Notes: generated from the letters alone by a model not told the origin. A stretch of DNA of 64,000 bases from an uncultured Kordia sp. (GCF_947496985.1 NZ_CANMEZ010000001.1:62001-126000); one strand, 5' to 3'. Positions 47,241 to 57,877 are shown, counted from the stretch's first letter. Program-made: numbers and translations.

Positions 47241-48052
47241 AAACAGATTTTCTAATTACATATGAAAAACAATACGATCTGTTTAAAGATCATCATGAAG
47301 ATTTTGAACTTGTAAATATTTTTGAAATTCATATTCCTTTTTGGAAATGTGTACAGAAAGTTGTTGCTGAAAAGAGCGTTGCTATTGATCGATTTAGTAA
47401 AGTCATTTTAGAAACTATAATTACTGGAATCAATACTCATACAGAAATCTGTGCTTTTTTAGGAATTGCAGAAGATGCCTTTGTAACCGTACAGTTTCAT
47501 TATTTAGTAAAAAATAGTTTATTGAAAGAGCAGTATAATGATACAGGTTTAATTTACGAAATCACACCAGAAGGTCATCTCTTTTTAAAGAAAAAATATA
47601 CTATAAAACAATTAGAAGTAGTTCCGTTTTCTTTTTTATACAATGATTTATTAGAAACATTTTTTGACGATAAAATCACAATTGATTCTATCGATGAAAA
47701 ACGACAAAAATCAGTTGATTATAAACTCATGGAAACACGTAATTTGAGAAAAGGTGTTATGGTTGAACATAAAAACAAACCTTACAAACTACCTTTTTTA
47801 GAATTTGCTACTTATTTTAATAAAAAAATGAATGGCTATCTGTTTTATGATCTTGATGATTCACGCATGAAAGCATACGAACGTAGTATCTCTTTTTTAG
47901 CATTTGAATACATTTCTAAAGATAATTCGAAACATTATGATATTCGCAGACATAAAAAATCTATGCAAAAATTTAGATCATATACACTTGAAGAAAAATT
48001 ATCATTTGCGGTAACTGCATACTTTAAAAAGTATCCGATTGAGACTAATTAG
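47237..48052 (+). CDS. Winged-helix partner of the kinase-helicase
   Basis: A 271-aa protein, the start overlapping the helicase stop by 4 nt (ATGA), so the pair is translationally coupled. Residues ~70-120 fit a winged helix (ETIITGINTHTEICAFLGIAED, noted in part, then ITPEGHLFLKKKY). The C-terminal half is mixed alpha/beta with no HxK phospholipase-D motif, which differs from the nuclease partner in Mokosh. No catalytic site visible. Convergent with the restriction operon, 6 nt apart. Confidence 0.65.
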   Translation: MKTDFLITYEKQYDLFKDHHEDFELVNIFEIHIPFWKCVQKVVAEKSVAIDRFSKVILETIITGINTHTEICAFLGIAEDAFVTVQFHYLVKNSLLKEQYNDTGLIYEITPEGHLFLKKKYTIKQLEVVPFSFLYNDLLETFFDDKITIDSIDEKRQKSVDYKLMETRNLRKGVMVEHKNKPYKLPFLEFATYFNKKMNGYLFYDLDDSRMKAYERSISFLAFEYISKDNSKHYDIRRHKKSMQKFRSYTLEEKLSFAVTAYFKKYPIETN

Positions 48053-48058
48053 TCAAAT

Positions 48059-49999
48059 TCAAGAATTATGATGTAATGTATTTCTGTTCAGTAAGTTTAT
48101 CATTTTATTTTCATGCTCAGTAAAAGCTGTTTCATCCCAGTTTTTACTATCATTCATCATTAAACGCTGTTTTAAACTTTCAATGATTGATGAATTATTG
48201 TAATGTTCTGCTTTAGCAATTGGAGAATAATTACTGAGCGCTGAATTTTTACTTCTACTAATCAAACATAAATTTCCAAATCTATCTAAATAGTCTTTAG
48301 GGAATATTTTTAGATCTGCTCCAGGTTTGGGGTTTTGAGGATAAAAATGTTCTACAGAACTTCTAAATGAAAAACTAAACGAATTGATATTATCAATAAG
48401 ATACTTGTTTTCTTTTTTTATTACTTGTGATTTCCATAATAAATAATCCAACCTATTAAATATAAAGTTCTGAACTTTTGTTCCTATATGTAAATGTTCT
48501 TCATTGATTGCTCTATGGATTGGTTTACATGAATTCTTGTAAATAATATCGAAGTAAGACAACTCGTTTTCACCAAATCGATCAAAGTAAAAAGCATCAC
48601 TCATTACTTCTAAAAACTCAATATATTCATTTTCATTTATGTCGTCATCATAACTTGTGTATAAATAATTTAATGCGCCATTCAACCAATGTTTGTATAT
48701 CATTTGAGGAAATGACACATGAAACATGGACAATAACATGATTAGTTGATCTGAGTCAAACGTCTTTTTATAATAGGGTTTCTTTTGAGAATCTAATTCG
48801 ATTCTTTGTAAGCTCCAATGTTCTTGGTTGTCTTTAAATTCTCTTTTTAGCACATATTTATCAAATAAAAATTTACACTGTAACAAACACAAGGAAAAGT
48901 CTTTGACAAATTGTTGCTTATCCTTTTCTTTATCTATAACTTCCTTAAAAGTAATTAGTAATCGTTTGTCATCTAATGGAATATCATTTTCATCTATGTG
49001 ATAGTTTACATAAACACGAAGTACGTGCAACAAGAAATTGGGAAACGTTACCACAGCGTTGAAACGTATTTCTTTTTCTCCCTTGGAAGTTTCATTCTTA
49101 TACGCTATCTCATCCTTTTGAGCTAATTCTAAAAACGAAAAGGATTCGTTTTCATTTTTTGTATTCTCTTTATCTTTTTGTTCTTTTTTTACAGCTTCAA
49201 TGACGCACTCAAAACTACTTGGTAACTTATTCCATGATTTTCCAAATACATGTTTTCTTATGTCACTTTCAAAACCATATTGCACATAACGTTCCATGTT
49301 GGCGCAAGCATCCCAAATCATAGCGAAAGCATTGGTAGCATCTACATCGTTTTGTAAAGGTTCTAGTAATTCTGCTTTTAAGATTTCATGTTTTTCTAAC
49401 TGTTCGCCGCGATTATTCATGATTTCAAAATAGTGATTCAAATCTGTATCTTCTGGTACTTCTACGCGTAGCAATTGTACTTTATCAAATAAATATTCTT
49501 TGAAATTTTGTAGTGCTATTTTTTTTCCTGCATGAAGTTCAGCAATTTTCTTTGACATGTCTAAATACGCCTGACGCATTTTTGAATTTTCTTTTTCAGA
49601 AGGTTTTTCATGATTATCAGCTAAGATTTTTAGAGTATTGGAAGAAATAGCTCTGCTGTCAAACTTTAATTTTGATTCGTATCTAGTAGTAATACTTTCC
49701 TTAAATTCATTTTTTAATACGCTTAATAAAATATTTAAAGTAGTTAATCGTTGTTGTCCATCAATTACTTCGTATGTAGGTTTTCCATGAACCTTACGTT
49801 TATGTACTACCAAGGTTCCGATGTAGTAGTTTTTAGATTTGTCAGATATTCCCGAATCCCATATATCTTGTATTAATTGTGCTACTTCTCGCTCTTGCCA
49901 AGCATAGTTTCTTTGATACAGTGGAATGATGTAGTTTTCATCAAAAATTCTCCTTAAATTAAATGCTGTAGGTTCTCTATCCATTTGTTCGTATCGCAT
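48059..49999 (-). CDS. DUF262-DUF1524 protein, GmrSD-like
   Basis: A 646-aa protein: an N-terminal DUF262 domain (~12-230; IPLYQRNYAW and IDGQQRLTTL) with an NTP-binding DGQQR motif, and a C-terminal DUF1524 HNH-like nuclease (~540-640; VEHFYPQNP with FGNLCLISRSKNSALSNYS). This is the layout of type IV GmrSD restriction proteins, which cut modified DNA. The start overlaps the upstream DUF262 gene by 23 nt. It is the last gene of the hsd operon. Confidence 0.85.
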   Translation of the reverse strand: MRYEQMDREPTAFNLRRIFDENYIIPLYQRNYAWQEREVAQLIQDIWDSGISDKSKNYYIGTLVVHKRKVHGKPTYEVIDGQQRLTTLNILLSVLKNEFKESITTRYESKLKFDSRAISSNTLKILADNHEKPSEKENSKMRQAYLDMSKKIAELHAGKKIALQNFKEYLFDKVQLLRVEVPEDTDLNHYFEIMNNRGEQLEKHEILKAELLEPLQNDVDATNAFAMIWDACANMERYVQYGFESDIRKHVFGKSWNKLPSSFECVIEAVKKEQKDKENTKNENESFSFLELAQKDEIAYKNETSKGEKEIRFNAVVTFPNFLLHVLRVYVNYHIDENDIPLDDKRLLITFKEVIDKEKDKQQFVKDFSLCLLQCKFLFDKYVLKREFKDNQEHWSLQRIELDSQKKPYYKKTFDSDQLIMLLSMFHVSFPQMIYKHWLNGALNYLYTSYDDDINENEYIEFLEVMSDAFYFDRFGENELSYFDIIYKNSCKPIHRAINEEHLHIGTKVQNFIFNRLDYLLWKSQVIKKENKYLIDNINSFSFSFRSSVEHFYPQNPKPGADLKIFPKDYLDRFGNLCLISRSKNSALSNYSPIAKAEHYNNSSIIESLKQRLMMNDSKNWDETAFTEHENKMINLLNRNTLHHNS

Positions 50000-51365
50000 T
50001 AAGTTCGATAAACATACCTACTATGCTTTCTAAATTTTTAACTGCTTTATCCTTTCCTACATAATTTACTAAATCTAATGACTTGTGTATTATGTCATTT
50101 GTGTGTACTGCTTCGCGAATAGTTCTAAAGTATCCATTGTATGCTTTTCCATGATTGTCTGCTGTCACTTCTTTAACAGCTCGTTTTTCTAATCTTGGCG
50201 CAAAAGACCAATGAAAAAATTTCACAATGGCTTCCTCTAATTTATGAGTTCCAAATTTATCTAAATAGTATAATATACAGCAATCAAAGATATTTTTCAC
50301 ATACAAATCACCTGTTCTGTTTCTACCATGATAGGTTCGTAAGAGCTCTAAAATTTTATGTGCTACATGTTCTTTATCTGGTACGTTTTTTAGAATGGAT
50401 GCATTGAATCTTTTTTCGTTATATATATTCTGAATTTTATGGATAAGATTGGCATAGTAATGTACGTACTCAAAAAATCGTTTCCCATCTAACATAACCA
50501 TATCTATTTGAAACGGATAATCACGTTGCGAAAGATCAATTTTTCTATATATGTCATTGTTGTACTTTTCTGTGAAGTAATGACTAATTCTGTATGGCTG
50601 TACAAAATTATAGTTATTGGTATCTTCAACAGAAATTCCTTTAAAAACTCCTATTTTATTTTTGTTAAAATGTAAACCTGATCGTCCTTTGCACCATTGA
50701 CGTACTTTGTATAAATAGTGATCAAAAACAGTATGTAATTCGTCTGAAACTTCTTCCCATTTGGTCACGCATTGTATTTTTTCCTCTTCAGTATTACCAA
50801 CCATTTTCCGTAAGTGATAGGCTTTTAATAAATCGTGTGGCTCTAAGTCTTTTCCTCTTGTATTTTGCGAGTCAAAAAATTGAAATGCTTCTGAAATATC
50901 CGTCAGTTTGATGTACACAAATTCACATTTTTCAAAGAAAAATAATATCGTATCTCTTGTGAATTCTTTAATACGAGATTTTATAATTGCTTGATTTCTT
51001 TTGAGGTTGTTTATAGAAACTTCATTATCAATCTTTACATTTGAGATACTTAAGTTTTCAACTGTAAATCGCTTAAGTTTTGGTGCAATTTCAGTTTGCA
51101 ATAATTCATACGCTATTAAAGATAAAGTTAGTAGACGTTGCTGACCATCTACTACATTGAGTTCATTTCCTTTCAAATCATGATGTACTACCAAAGTTCC
51201 TAAACGATACGCAATTTTATCACTGTGTAGTAAGATGTCATTTAGTAATTGATTTACGTTTTTTGCACTCCATTTGTAAGGTCGTTGGTATTTGGGAATA
51301 GTTAACTCATTTATAAAAAGTATTTCTTCCAACGATTTAATTTTTGGTTTCTCCATAGTCCCCAT
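49977..51365 (-). CDS. DUF262 protein
   Basis: A 462-aa protein with DUF262 domain (IPKYQRPYKWS; VVDGQQRLLTLSL) and helical C-terminal half, without the HNH residues of its neighbour. It could act as regulatory or targeting partner for the DUF262-DUF1524 nuclease; two DUF262 genes in tandem suggest a heterodimer. The Met at 51356 is an alternative start. It lies 15 nt downstream of hsdR. Confidence 0.8.
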   Translation of the reverse strand: MGTMEKPKIKSLEEILFINELTIPKYQRPYKWSAKNVNQLLNDILLHSDKIAYRLGTLVVHHDLKGNELNVVDGQQRLLTLSLIAYELLQTEIAPKLKRFTVENLSISNVKIDNEVSINNLKRNQAIIKSRIKEFTRDTILFFFEKCEFVYIKLTDISEAFQFFDSQNTRGKDLEPHDLLKAYHLRKMVGNTEEEKIQCVTKWEEVSDELHTVFDHYLYKVRQWCKGRSGLHFNKNKIGVFKGISVEDTNNYNFVQPYRISHYFTEKYNNDIYRKIDLSQRDYPFQIDMVMLDGKRFFEYVHYYANLIHKIQNIYNEKRFNASILKNVPDKEHVAHKILELLRTYHGRNRTGDLYVKNIFDCCILYYLDKFGTHKLEEAIVKFFHWSFAPRLEKRAVKEVTADNHGKAYNGYFRTIREAVHTNDIIHKSLDLVNYVGKDKAVKNLESIVGMFIELNAIRTNG

Positions 51366-51379
51366 AAAACTTTATGAAA

Positions 51380-54300
51380 TTAGTTTGCATTTCTATTAAT
51401 CGTATCTATGATAGAAATAATACTTCGTATGTCTTTTTCATCATCAAAAATTCCAATAATACCATCATCATGTGTTTCGTTGAAAGGTGGTTTTACCAAT
51501 AATGATTTATCTAAGGTTCCATTTACATTTAAGTAATTTATCAATGTTTGAATGAACGTAATTTGATTTGGCTGTAGGTTTTCGTTTTGAATATATTCGC
51601 TAAATAAGGTATTCACAACTCCTATATCCAAACCAACAATTGATCGTATAAAATTCCCTAACGACACTTCACCATACTCTCTTTTGTATTGCTCTTTTGA
51701 ACCTATTTCATCTTCAAAGAGTAAACTTTCTAAAAGTGCTAATTCTCGATCTGTAATTGGTATGTTTTTGTGTAATTTATCAATAACTAAGTGCGATTTA
51801 TTTTTTCGTATAAAAGATTCTACTCTGTCTTTATAACTTTGAAGTTTGGTATATGTTGGCAAAATATCAACTTCTTCTACGCCATCTTCTAAAAGAATAT
51901 CTTCCATATTTGTATACACTGGTAAAACGCCTTCTTTTTTTATTAAAAAAATCAGTTCTCGTAATTCTATTCTAATATGTTCTATTTGTGTAACATCTAT
52001 TGCTTTCCAAAAATCTTGGTCTATAATTTGTTGTATGATTTCAAGTTTGCTAGCTACCATTGGAATGTTTCGCTTTTTATATAACGTAATTCCAATATCA
52101 TATATCTGTTGAATATAGTTTTGAGGCGATTTAGCGGTTGTTACTAATGCCAATTGTAAACGCAATACCAACAAATCAAAACGTTTTGCCGATTCCGAAT
52201 CGCCATCTTTATATACAGGTAAATTTGATAAATTTGTACATATATCAGCTACATCTCCAACAGTTAAATTGTCCCATCGGGTTTTAACTTTATATTGTTT
52301 TACAAAACGCAATACTTTTCGAACTTCAAATCGAGTTTCATCTAATTCATTGATAGCTTCATACAATTGACTTGTATAGTTTTTCGCAATAGTATCTTCT
52401 TCAGCAGAAGCATTAACATTGTCTCTTATCGCAGTAATAATATTTAATTTCGTTTCAAAAACATTTTGTGATAACGATTTTGAAATTGTTGTTTTTAATC
52501 CATCTGGAAATTCATCAAAGAATTCAAAATTTCCACAGAAATCAAATAGTAAGAAGTGTTCTTTGTCCTTTCCAATTCCAAATAAATCTGGGCGCAACCG
52601 AGTTCCTCTACCTATCATTTGCCAATATTTTGCATACGATCGTACTTCTTTGAAGAAAACCAAGTTTACAACTCTTGGCGCATCTACACCAGTATCCATC
52701 ATGTCTACAGAAACGGCTATTTGTGGCAATAATTCTTCTTTGTCATCACAAAATTTTTCTAATAAATCTTGTGCCTTGCTTTCATAGTTGTCAATTACCC
52801 TTAGAAAATGACCGCCATATTGCGGATAGTTTTTATTGAATCTTTTTTCTATAAAAATGGCATGATTATGATTTTTAGCAAATATGATGGTTTTTCCTAG
52901 TTTGTCTCCGCTATCTACTTTAATTCCATTGGTCATTAAAAAATCTAAGACAATGTCTACCGTTTTTTCATTGAATAGAAATTTATTGATATCACTTTTA
53001 GAAATATCTGCTTCTTCGTTATCTGGATTTCCTTCATAGTTTCCAAATTTCTCTTCAAATTTTCGTTTGTCTTCTTCTGATAGTTCTTTGTATTTGACTC
53101 CTTCTCGGACAAACTTGACAGGTACTTTTATCGCTTTTGGCGGATTCAAATATTCATCATCTACCGCTTGTGTTAATTCATAGGCAAATGTTGGATCTTC
53201 ATCTTCAATTCCAAATAAGCTATAGGTATTGTGATCAATATCATTTTTAGGTGTTGCGGTTAATCCGATTAAAATAGCATCAAAATAATCGAATATAGCA
53301 CCGTATTTTTGATAGACAGAACGATGTGCTTCATCTATGATTACAACATCAAAATGACCAACACCAAAAAAGCGCTCATCCGTGTCATTTAGCAAATCTA
53401 TTTTATTCAGAATCGTTGGATACGTCGAAAATACCAACTTTGATTTGTTATCATCTTTTTCTTTGGTTAAATCTATCGCGCTTAAATGTGGTAAGTGTTC
53501 TTTGAAAGCATTTTTAGCTTGTGTAACCAATGCATTTCTGTCTGCTAGGAATAAGATTCGTTTTGCCCAGTTGCATTTTGTCAGCATATCTACAATAGCA
53601 GCAGAAGTTCTAGTTTTTCCACTTCCTGTTGCCATTACTAATAAGGCTTCTCTATGTTTTCCTTTTATACCTCCTTTGTGTGTGACAACTAACGTTTCAG
53701 CAACACGTTTGATCGCTTCTAGCTGATACGGTCTCTCTACAATAGCTGTATTGACTTGAAATTGTCGAATGTCTTTTCTATTATTGCGTTGTTCTATACG
53801 ATAGTTTAGTTCTTCTTTGGTGTAAAATCCATGGATTTGACGTTCTGTATAAAATGCATCATCCCAAATGTAAGTTTCAAAACCATTGGAATAGAAAATA
53901 ATTGGACGTTGTCCTGTCATTTGTTCCAAACAATCTGCATATAAAACCGCTTGTTGTTTACCTTTTCGGGCATCAACTAGGGTTTGTTTTGTTTCTATAA
54001 CTGCTAGTGGCAATCCATTGTTTCCCCAAAGTACATAATCGGCAGCACCTTTACCCGAAGGATTGGTACTTACTGGCATTCCTGTTACTTTAAACTCCAG
54101 ATCTGTTCCTTTTTTTAAGTCTTTCCAACCAGCTTCGTGTAGCAATACATCAATGTATAGTTTTCGAGTTTCCAGTTCAGGTGTTAGTGTTGGAATTTCA
54201 ACAGCGGCATTGATACTTTCTTTTCGTGCTTGCTTGCGTGTTATAAACGCTAGTCTTTGTTGTGCTAGTTGTCGTTTTAAGAGTTCATTTTCTGCAATAA

Positions 54301-54826
54301 GTGCGGCTTCTTTTTCTTTTTGGAGCTGTAATTCTTTTAATTGTTTTGCCGCTTTTTCAGCAATGCCTTTGAGTTCTTTTGCTGTATTGTCTTTTATCGT
54401 TTGTGTTGCCGTTGGAATGAACGCTTCTTCAAAAGCTGGAATTTCAGGATTGGCAACACTGTAATATTTACTGATAAATGTAGTAAACCGAAAAATACTT
54501 CGCAGGCAAATAAGTGCTTCTTGTTTTGTTGTTTTTGTGCCGTGTGCAGCTTTGTTTCCTATACGTCGCACCAAGTTTAACTCTTGAAACATGGTGGCAT
54601 TTATCGTATTTCTGAATTGGTAATGATGTAATAAACCACTTAATGTTCTGTCATACGGACGTTCCAATTCTGGGTCATTGTCATACAACCAAGCCATTGC
54701 AAATTCTAAGGTAATTCTACATTGCAAGGCAGCAAATTTTGGCTTTGAAAACGTATCGCTTTCTGCCTCCATTGCTGCTTCGTACAGTTTGGGAAACTCT
54801 TGCTGTAAGAATGTAAAATTACTCAT
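51380..54826 (-). CDS. hsdR: Type I restriction endonuclease subunit R
   Basis: A 1148-aa motor-nuclease. A DUF4145 (HEPN-like, RRIGNKAAHG at ~92-101) N-terminal domain is followed by the PD-(D/E)xK nuclease (GAADYVLWGNNG...AVIETK, ~262-282), then helicase motifs MATGSGKTRT (I), DEAHR (II), GLTATP (III) and QMIGRGTRLRP (VI). The C-terminal ~300 residues would bind HsdM/S. It translocates and cleaves unmodified DNA. Downstream of hsdS by 61 nt. Confidence 0.95.
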   Translation of the reverse strand: MSNFTFLQQEFPKLYEAAMEAESDTFSKPKFAALQCRITLEFAMAWLYDNDPELERPYDRTLSGLLHHYQFRNTINATMFQELNLVRRIGNKAAHGTKTTKQEALICLRSIFRFTTFISKYYSVANPEIPAFEEAFIPTATQTIKDNTAKELKGIAEKAAKQLKELQLQKEKEAALIAENELLKRQLAQQRLAFITRKQARKESINAAVEIPTLTPELETRKLYIDVLLHEAGWKDLKKGTDLEFKVTGMPVSTNPSGKGAADYVLWGNNGLPLAVIETKQTLVDARKGKQQAVLYADCLEQMTGQRPIIFYSNGFETYIWDDAFYTERQIHGFYTKEELNYRIEQRNNRKDIRQFQVNTAIVERPYQLEAIKRVAETLVVTHKGGIKGKHREALLVMATGSGKTRTSAAIVDMLTKCNWAKRILFLADRNALVTQAKNAFKEHLPHLSAIDLTKEKDDNKSKLVFSTYPTILNKIDLLNDTDERFFGVGHFDVVIIDEAHRSVYQKYGAIFDYFDAILIGLTATPKNDIDHNTYSLFGIEDEDPTFAYELTQAVDDEYLNPPKAIKVPVKFVREGVKYKELSEEDKRKFEEKFGNYEGNPDNEEADISKSDINKFLFNEKTVDIVLDFLMTNGIKVDSGDKLGKTIIFAKNHNHAIFIEKRFNKNYPQYGGHFLRVIDNYESKAQDLLEKFCDDKEELLPQIAVSVDMMDTGVDAPRVVNLVFFKEVRSYAKYWQMIGRGTRLRPDLFGIGKDKEHFLLFDFCGNFEFFDEFPDGLKTTISKSLSQNVFETKLNIITAIRDNVNASAEEDTIAKNYTSQLYEAINELDETRFEVRKVLRFVKQYKVKTRWDNLTVGDVADICTNLSNLPVYKDGDSESAKRFDLLVLRLQLALVTTAKSPQNYIQQIYDIGITLYKKRNIPMVASKLEIIQQIIDQDFWKAIDVTQIEHIRIELRELIFLIKKEGVLPVYTNMEDILLEDGVEEVDILPTYTKLQSYKDRVESFIRKNKSHLVIDKLHKNIPITDRELALLESLLFEDEIGSKEQYKREYGEVSLGNFIRSIVGLDIGVVNTLFSEYIQNENLQPNQITFIQTLINYLNVNGTLDKSLLVKPPFNETHDDGIIGIFDDEKDIRSIISIIDTINRNAN

Positions 54827-54887
54827 ATCATTAGTTTGTGATAAATTCTCTATAAATGTAGGAAAAAACTTTTTACCATTTTAAATT

Positions 54888-56096
54888 TTAGGCCAATTCT
54901 CCTTTAAATGCTTTTTGTAACAAACTATTGAATAAGTCTTCACTTTTTTGCAAGGCTTCTTGTGCCTGTTGTTTTTGTTTTTCTATGATTTGTATGCGCT
55001 TGGCAAATTCGTTTTGAAGTTTGATTGGTGGTGAAATTATAGGAAACTCTTCTAAATGTGTTTTATTTATTTGTCTTTTGTCAATTCCTCCAACACATAC
55101 GCTTCTTATATATTCTTTATACTTATGAGTGGTAAGTATGAATAAAACAAATTCATTAATGATATCTTCTTTAAGCCTTATTAAATATACGTGTCCATTA
55201 ATATTTGCACTATCATCCTTACCCATGAACATAGCAGCTCGTCCTAAACTACTATTTTCTGTATTGATTCGACCAGTTTTAGTTATTAATATATCTCCAT
55301 TCTTCAAACTACTTTTCTGCATATTATTGTGAATATCTTGACTTATGCAAACAACATCATCAAGCTCAATTCTATTTCTCCAAATATTCTGGCTTCTAAA
55401 AAATGTAATTCCATTTTTCACATAAACTTTACTTCCTCCTTTTGGTGTATTACCACTTAAAATTTTTATAGAAATTTCTTTTAACCTGTTTACTTTCCAG
55501 TTTTTTTGATTTTCAATGGGATCACCAAACATCTCTAAAAATAAACTCTGTGTAAGTGCATCATATTTTTCAATGATTGCTTTATTGAATTGGCGGAGTT
55601 TGTCTGCTTCGTCTAGTATGTTTGCAATGCGTTTTTGGGTTGCTAGGTTTGGTAGTGGAATCTTAAAACCCTTAACGTTTGTTACGGATAAATTTGGTTG
55701 CGAGGTACCATTGTCAGATTTAATCACTAAGTTTTTAAATATTAGGCTTGACAAATAGTGTTTCAAATAGTTTAATTCTAAATTATCTTTTGGTCGAATT
55801 ATAACCAAAGAAGATGCAATGGCACCTTTAATATTTTCTGAATTTATTCCAAACTTACCTAAAGAGCCTCTTAAGCAAAAAAGTATATCATTATCTTTTA
55901 ATTTTCCACTACTCAACTTATTATAAACTGTTTCAGAAATAAATCTCAAATTCTTTTTATTTATAGAACTATTTTTTAAATCTTTAGCACTTATAAACGG
56001 AATTCCTTCTGAAATGAAAGACTTTTGGGATGGATAATTTTTTCCTCTATCACCATTTATAAAATCACATAATTTCCCTAATTCAACTAACTCCAT
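54888..56096 (-). CDS. hsdS: Type I restriction specificity subunit S
   Basis: A 402-aa HsdS with two target-recognition domains (~1-150 and ~205-345) and the two helical spacers (IPLPNLATQKRIANILDEAD, then PPIKLQNEFAKRIQIIEKQK). It sets the methylated sequence. The start overlaps the hsdM stop by one base. Both half-sites look intact; no truncation or inverted repeat partner for phase variation was seen in this window. Confidence 0.93.
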   Translation of the reverse strand: MELVELGKLCDFINGDRGKNYPSQKSFISEGIPFISAKDLKNSSINKKNLRFISETVYNKLSSGKLKDNDILFCLRGSLGKFGINSENIKGAIASSLVIIRPKDNLELNYLKHYLSSLIFKNLVIKSDNGTSQPNLSVTNVKGFKIPLPNLATQKRIANILDEADKLRQFNKAIIEKYDALTQSLFLEMFGDPIENQKNWKVNRLKEISIKILSGNTPKGGSKVYVKNGITFFRSQNIWRNRIELDDVVCISQDIHNNMQKSSLKNGDILITKTGRINTENSSLGRAAMFMGKDDSANINGHVYLIRLKEDIINEFVLFILTTHKYKEYIRSVCVGGIDKRQINKTHLEEFPIISPPIKLQNEFAKRIQIIEKQKQQAQEALQKSEDLFNSLLQKAFKGELA

Positions 56097-57700
56097 TATC
56101 CAATCATTTTTTCCAAGTTCGCCAATGCTTCCGTACGTTGTGTATCCAAGTCTTTTATTTGTTGTATTAAAAGTTCGGGCGCATCGTATTCTATTTCTTC
56201 ATAAACAATTTCTTTGTATCTATTGATGGATAAATCCCAATCATTGTCTATAATTTCCTGTTTTGGCACCAAGAATGATTGTTGCGTACGATCTGAGAAT
56301 TGTTTAAGTAATTGTGTTTTTTCTTTTTTAGTCGCCGTTGTTGCCATGTTAATAAGTTTGGGCGCATCTAGCAATATTTGTGGAATGTCGCATTTGCCTT
56401 TTACTTCCTCCAAAATATTTGCTGGTTCTGTAAAGCATTGCTCAAAAGCATCTTCCGTTACTAGTAAATTCCGTTTGTCGTCTAAACTTAAACCATCTGC
56501 TTTCATATCATAAAACCAAACATGGTCTGTTCCGCCAGAGTTTGTTTTTGTAAAGAATAGTATAGCCGTACTTACACCTGCATAGGGTTTAAAAACACCA
56601 CTTGGCATTGAAATTACCGCTTGTAGTTGTTGCTTTTCTACCAATTGCTCTCGAATGTTTTTGTGTGCTTTGGAGCTTCCAAATAATACGCCATCAGGTA
56701 CAATAACGGCTGCTCTTCCGCCAGTTTTTAACATCCGTAACATGAGTGCTAAGAAGAGTAATTCTGTTTTTTTGGTTTTGGTCACTTTGAGCAAGCTACT
56801 TTCTACCTCATCATAGTCCAAACTACCTTTAAACGGCGGATTTGCTAAAATTAATGAATATGCTTCATTGATATTACTGTTACTTTCACTTAGTGCATCT
56901 TTTCCAATTAACGTTGGATTGTCCATACCATGCAATTGCATGTTCATGGCACCAATACGCAACATCGTAGGGTCGAATTCAATACCATTGAACATGGTAT
57001 TGTTAAAATGCTTTCTGAATTCTTGATTATTGAACCAATCTTGATGTTTTTCGTAAATATATTGTCCTGCTGCCACCATAAAACCCGCTGTTCCACAACT
57101 TGGATCACAGATAATATCGTCTTGTGTTGGTTGCGTGATTTCTACCATCATCCGAATGATATGACGCGGCGTTCTGAATTGCCCGTTGGTTCCTGCTTCC
57201 GCAATTTTACTAAGCATGTATTCGTACAAATCGCCTTTTGCATCTTTGTTTTCCAACTCCAAGCTATCTATTTGCTGTACAACTTTGTCTAATAGTTTTG
57301 GTGATTGAATCATGAAGATGGCTCCTTTCATGTATTTTGCAAATACGCCACCTTGTTGCCCAATATTTTTCATGAAATCGAAAACCGTTAAGTCATCAAT
57401 ATCTTTTTGCGGTCTGGTGAATAGGTCAAACATTTCTTCCGGATTTTTCTGTTTGAAGCTACTCCAACGTAAGGGTTGTTGTTTTTCCGTATAGATTGGA
57501 TTTTCTGAAGGAATTCCCAAAAGGTTTTCTTTTTTTTCGCTGCGTTCTTGACGTTTGTCTAGTTGGCGTAAGAAGATAAGATAGGTAAATTGTTCTATTA
57601 CCGTTAATGGATTGGAGATTCCGCCTGTCCAGAAGTCATTCCAGGTTTTATCAATCGTGCTTTTTAGCGTTCCTGCGATCATTGTTTCGTTTAGTTTCAT
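56096..57700 (-). CDS. hsdM: Type I restriction methyltransferase subunit M
   Basis: A 534-aa N6-adenine methyltransferase: HsdM N-terminal domain (~10-130), AdoMet motif I CDPSCGTAGFMV (~200-211) and catalytic NPPF in LILANPPFKGS (~285). It methylates adenines of the site chosen by HsdS. First gene of the M-S-R-DUF262-DUF262 run; operator-promoter site c lies upstream. Confidence 0.95.
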   Translation of the reverse strand: MKLNETMIAGTLKSTIDKTWNDFWTGGISNPLTVIEQFTYLIFLRQLDKRQERSEKKENLLGIPSENPIYTEKQQPLRWSSFKQKNPEEMFDLFTRPQKDIDDLTVFDFMKNIGQQGGVFAKYMKGAIFMIQSPKLLDKVVQQIDSLELENKDAKGDLYEYMLSKIAEAGTNGQFRTPRHIIRMMVEITQPTQDDIICDPSCGTAGFMVAAGQYIYEKHQDWFNNQEFRKHFNNTMFNGIEFDPTMLRIGAMNMQLHGMDNPTLIGKDALSESNSNINEAYSLILANPPFKGSLDYDEVESSLLKVTKTKKTELLFLALMLRMLKTGGRAAVIVPDGVLFGSSKAHKNIREQLVEKQQLQAVISMPSGVFKPYAGVSTAILFFTKTNSGGTDHVWFYDMKADGLSLDDKRNLLVTEDAFEQCFTEPANILEEVKGKCDIPQILLDAPKLINMATTATKKEKTQLLKQFSDRTQQSFLVPKQEIIDNDWDLSINRYKEIVYEEIEYDAPELLIQQIKDLDTQRTEALANLEKMIG

Positions 57701-57729
57701 ACTGCTTGTGCTTTTTTATTTTACTGATG

Positions 57730-57765
57730 TAAAGATATTTAGCACCTGCGCAGTGTAGTTGCATT
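57730..57765 (-). promoter_or_regulatory. WYL2-type operator/promoter, site c (hsdM)
   Basis: On the minus strand AATGCAA-CTACA-CTGCGCA (57747-57765). CTGC is followed after exactly 16 nt by TTTA in a TATCTTTA -7 box. It gives the restriction genes their own promoter inside the larger run. Confidence 0.7.
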
Positions 57766-57877
57766 CGTTAGTTTCTGTGAGCAACAAAATAGGGAATTTA
57801 TTACAGAAAAAATCGGTTGCAGGAAAAAATCCTTCAACCGATTGGTATCGTCTATTTTTAGAGAAGTATTAACTTTC

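Noticed and set aside
47237-48052. PLD-family nuclease (Mokosh MkoB)
   Set aside because: No HxK(x)4D motif is visible, so only the winged-helix description is kept.
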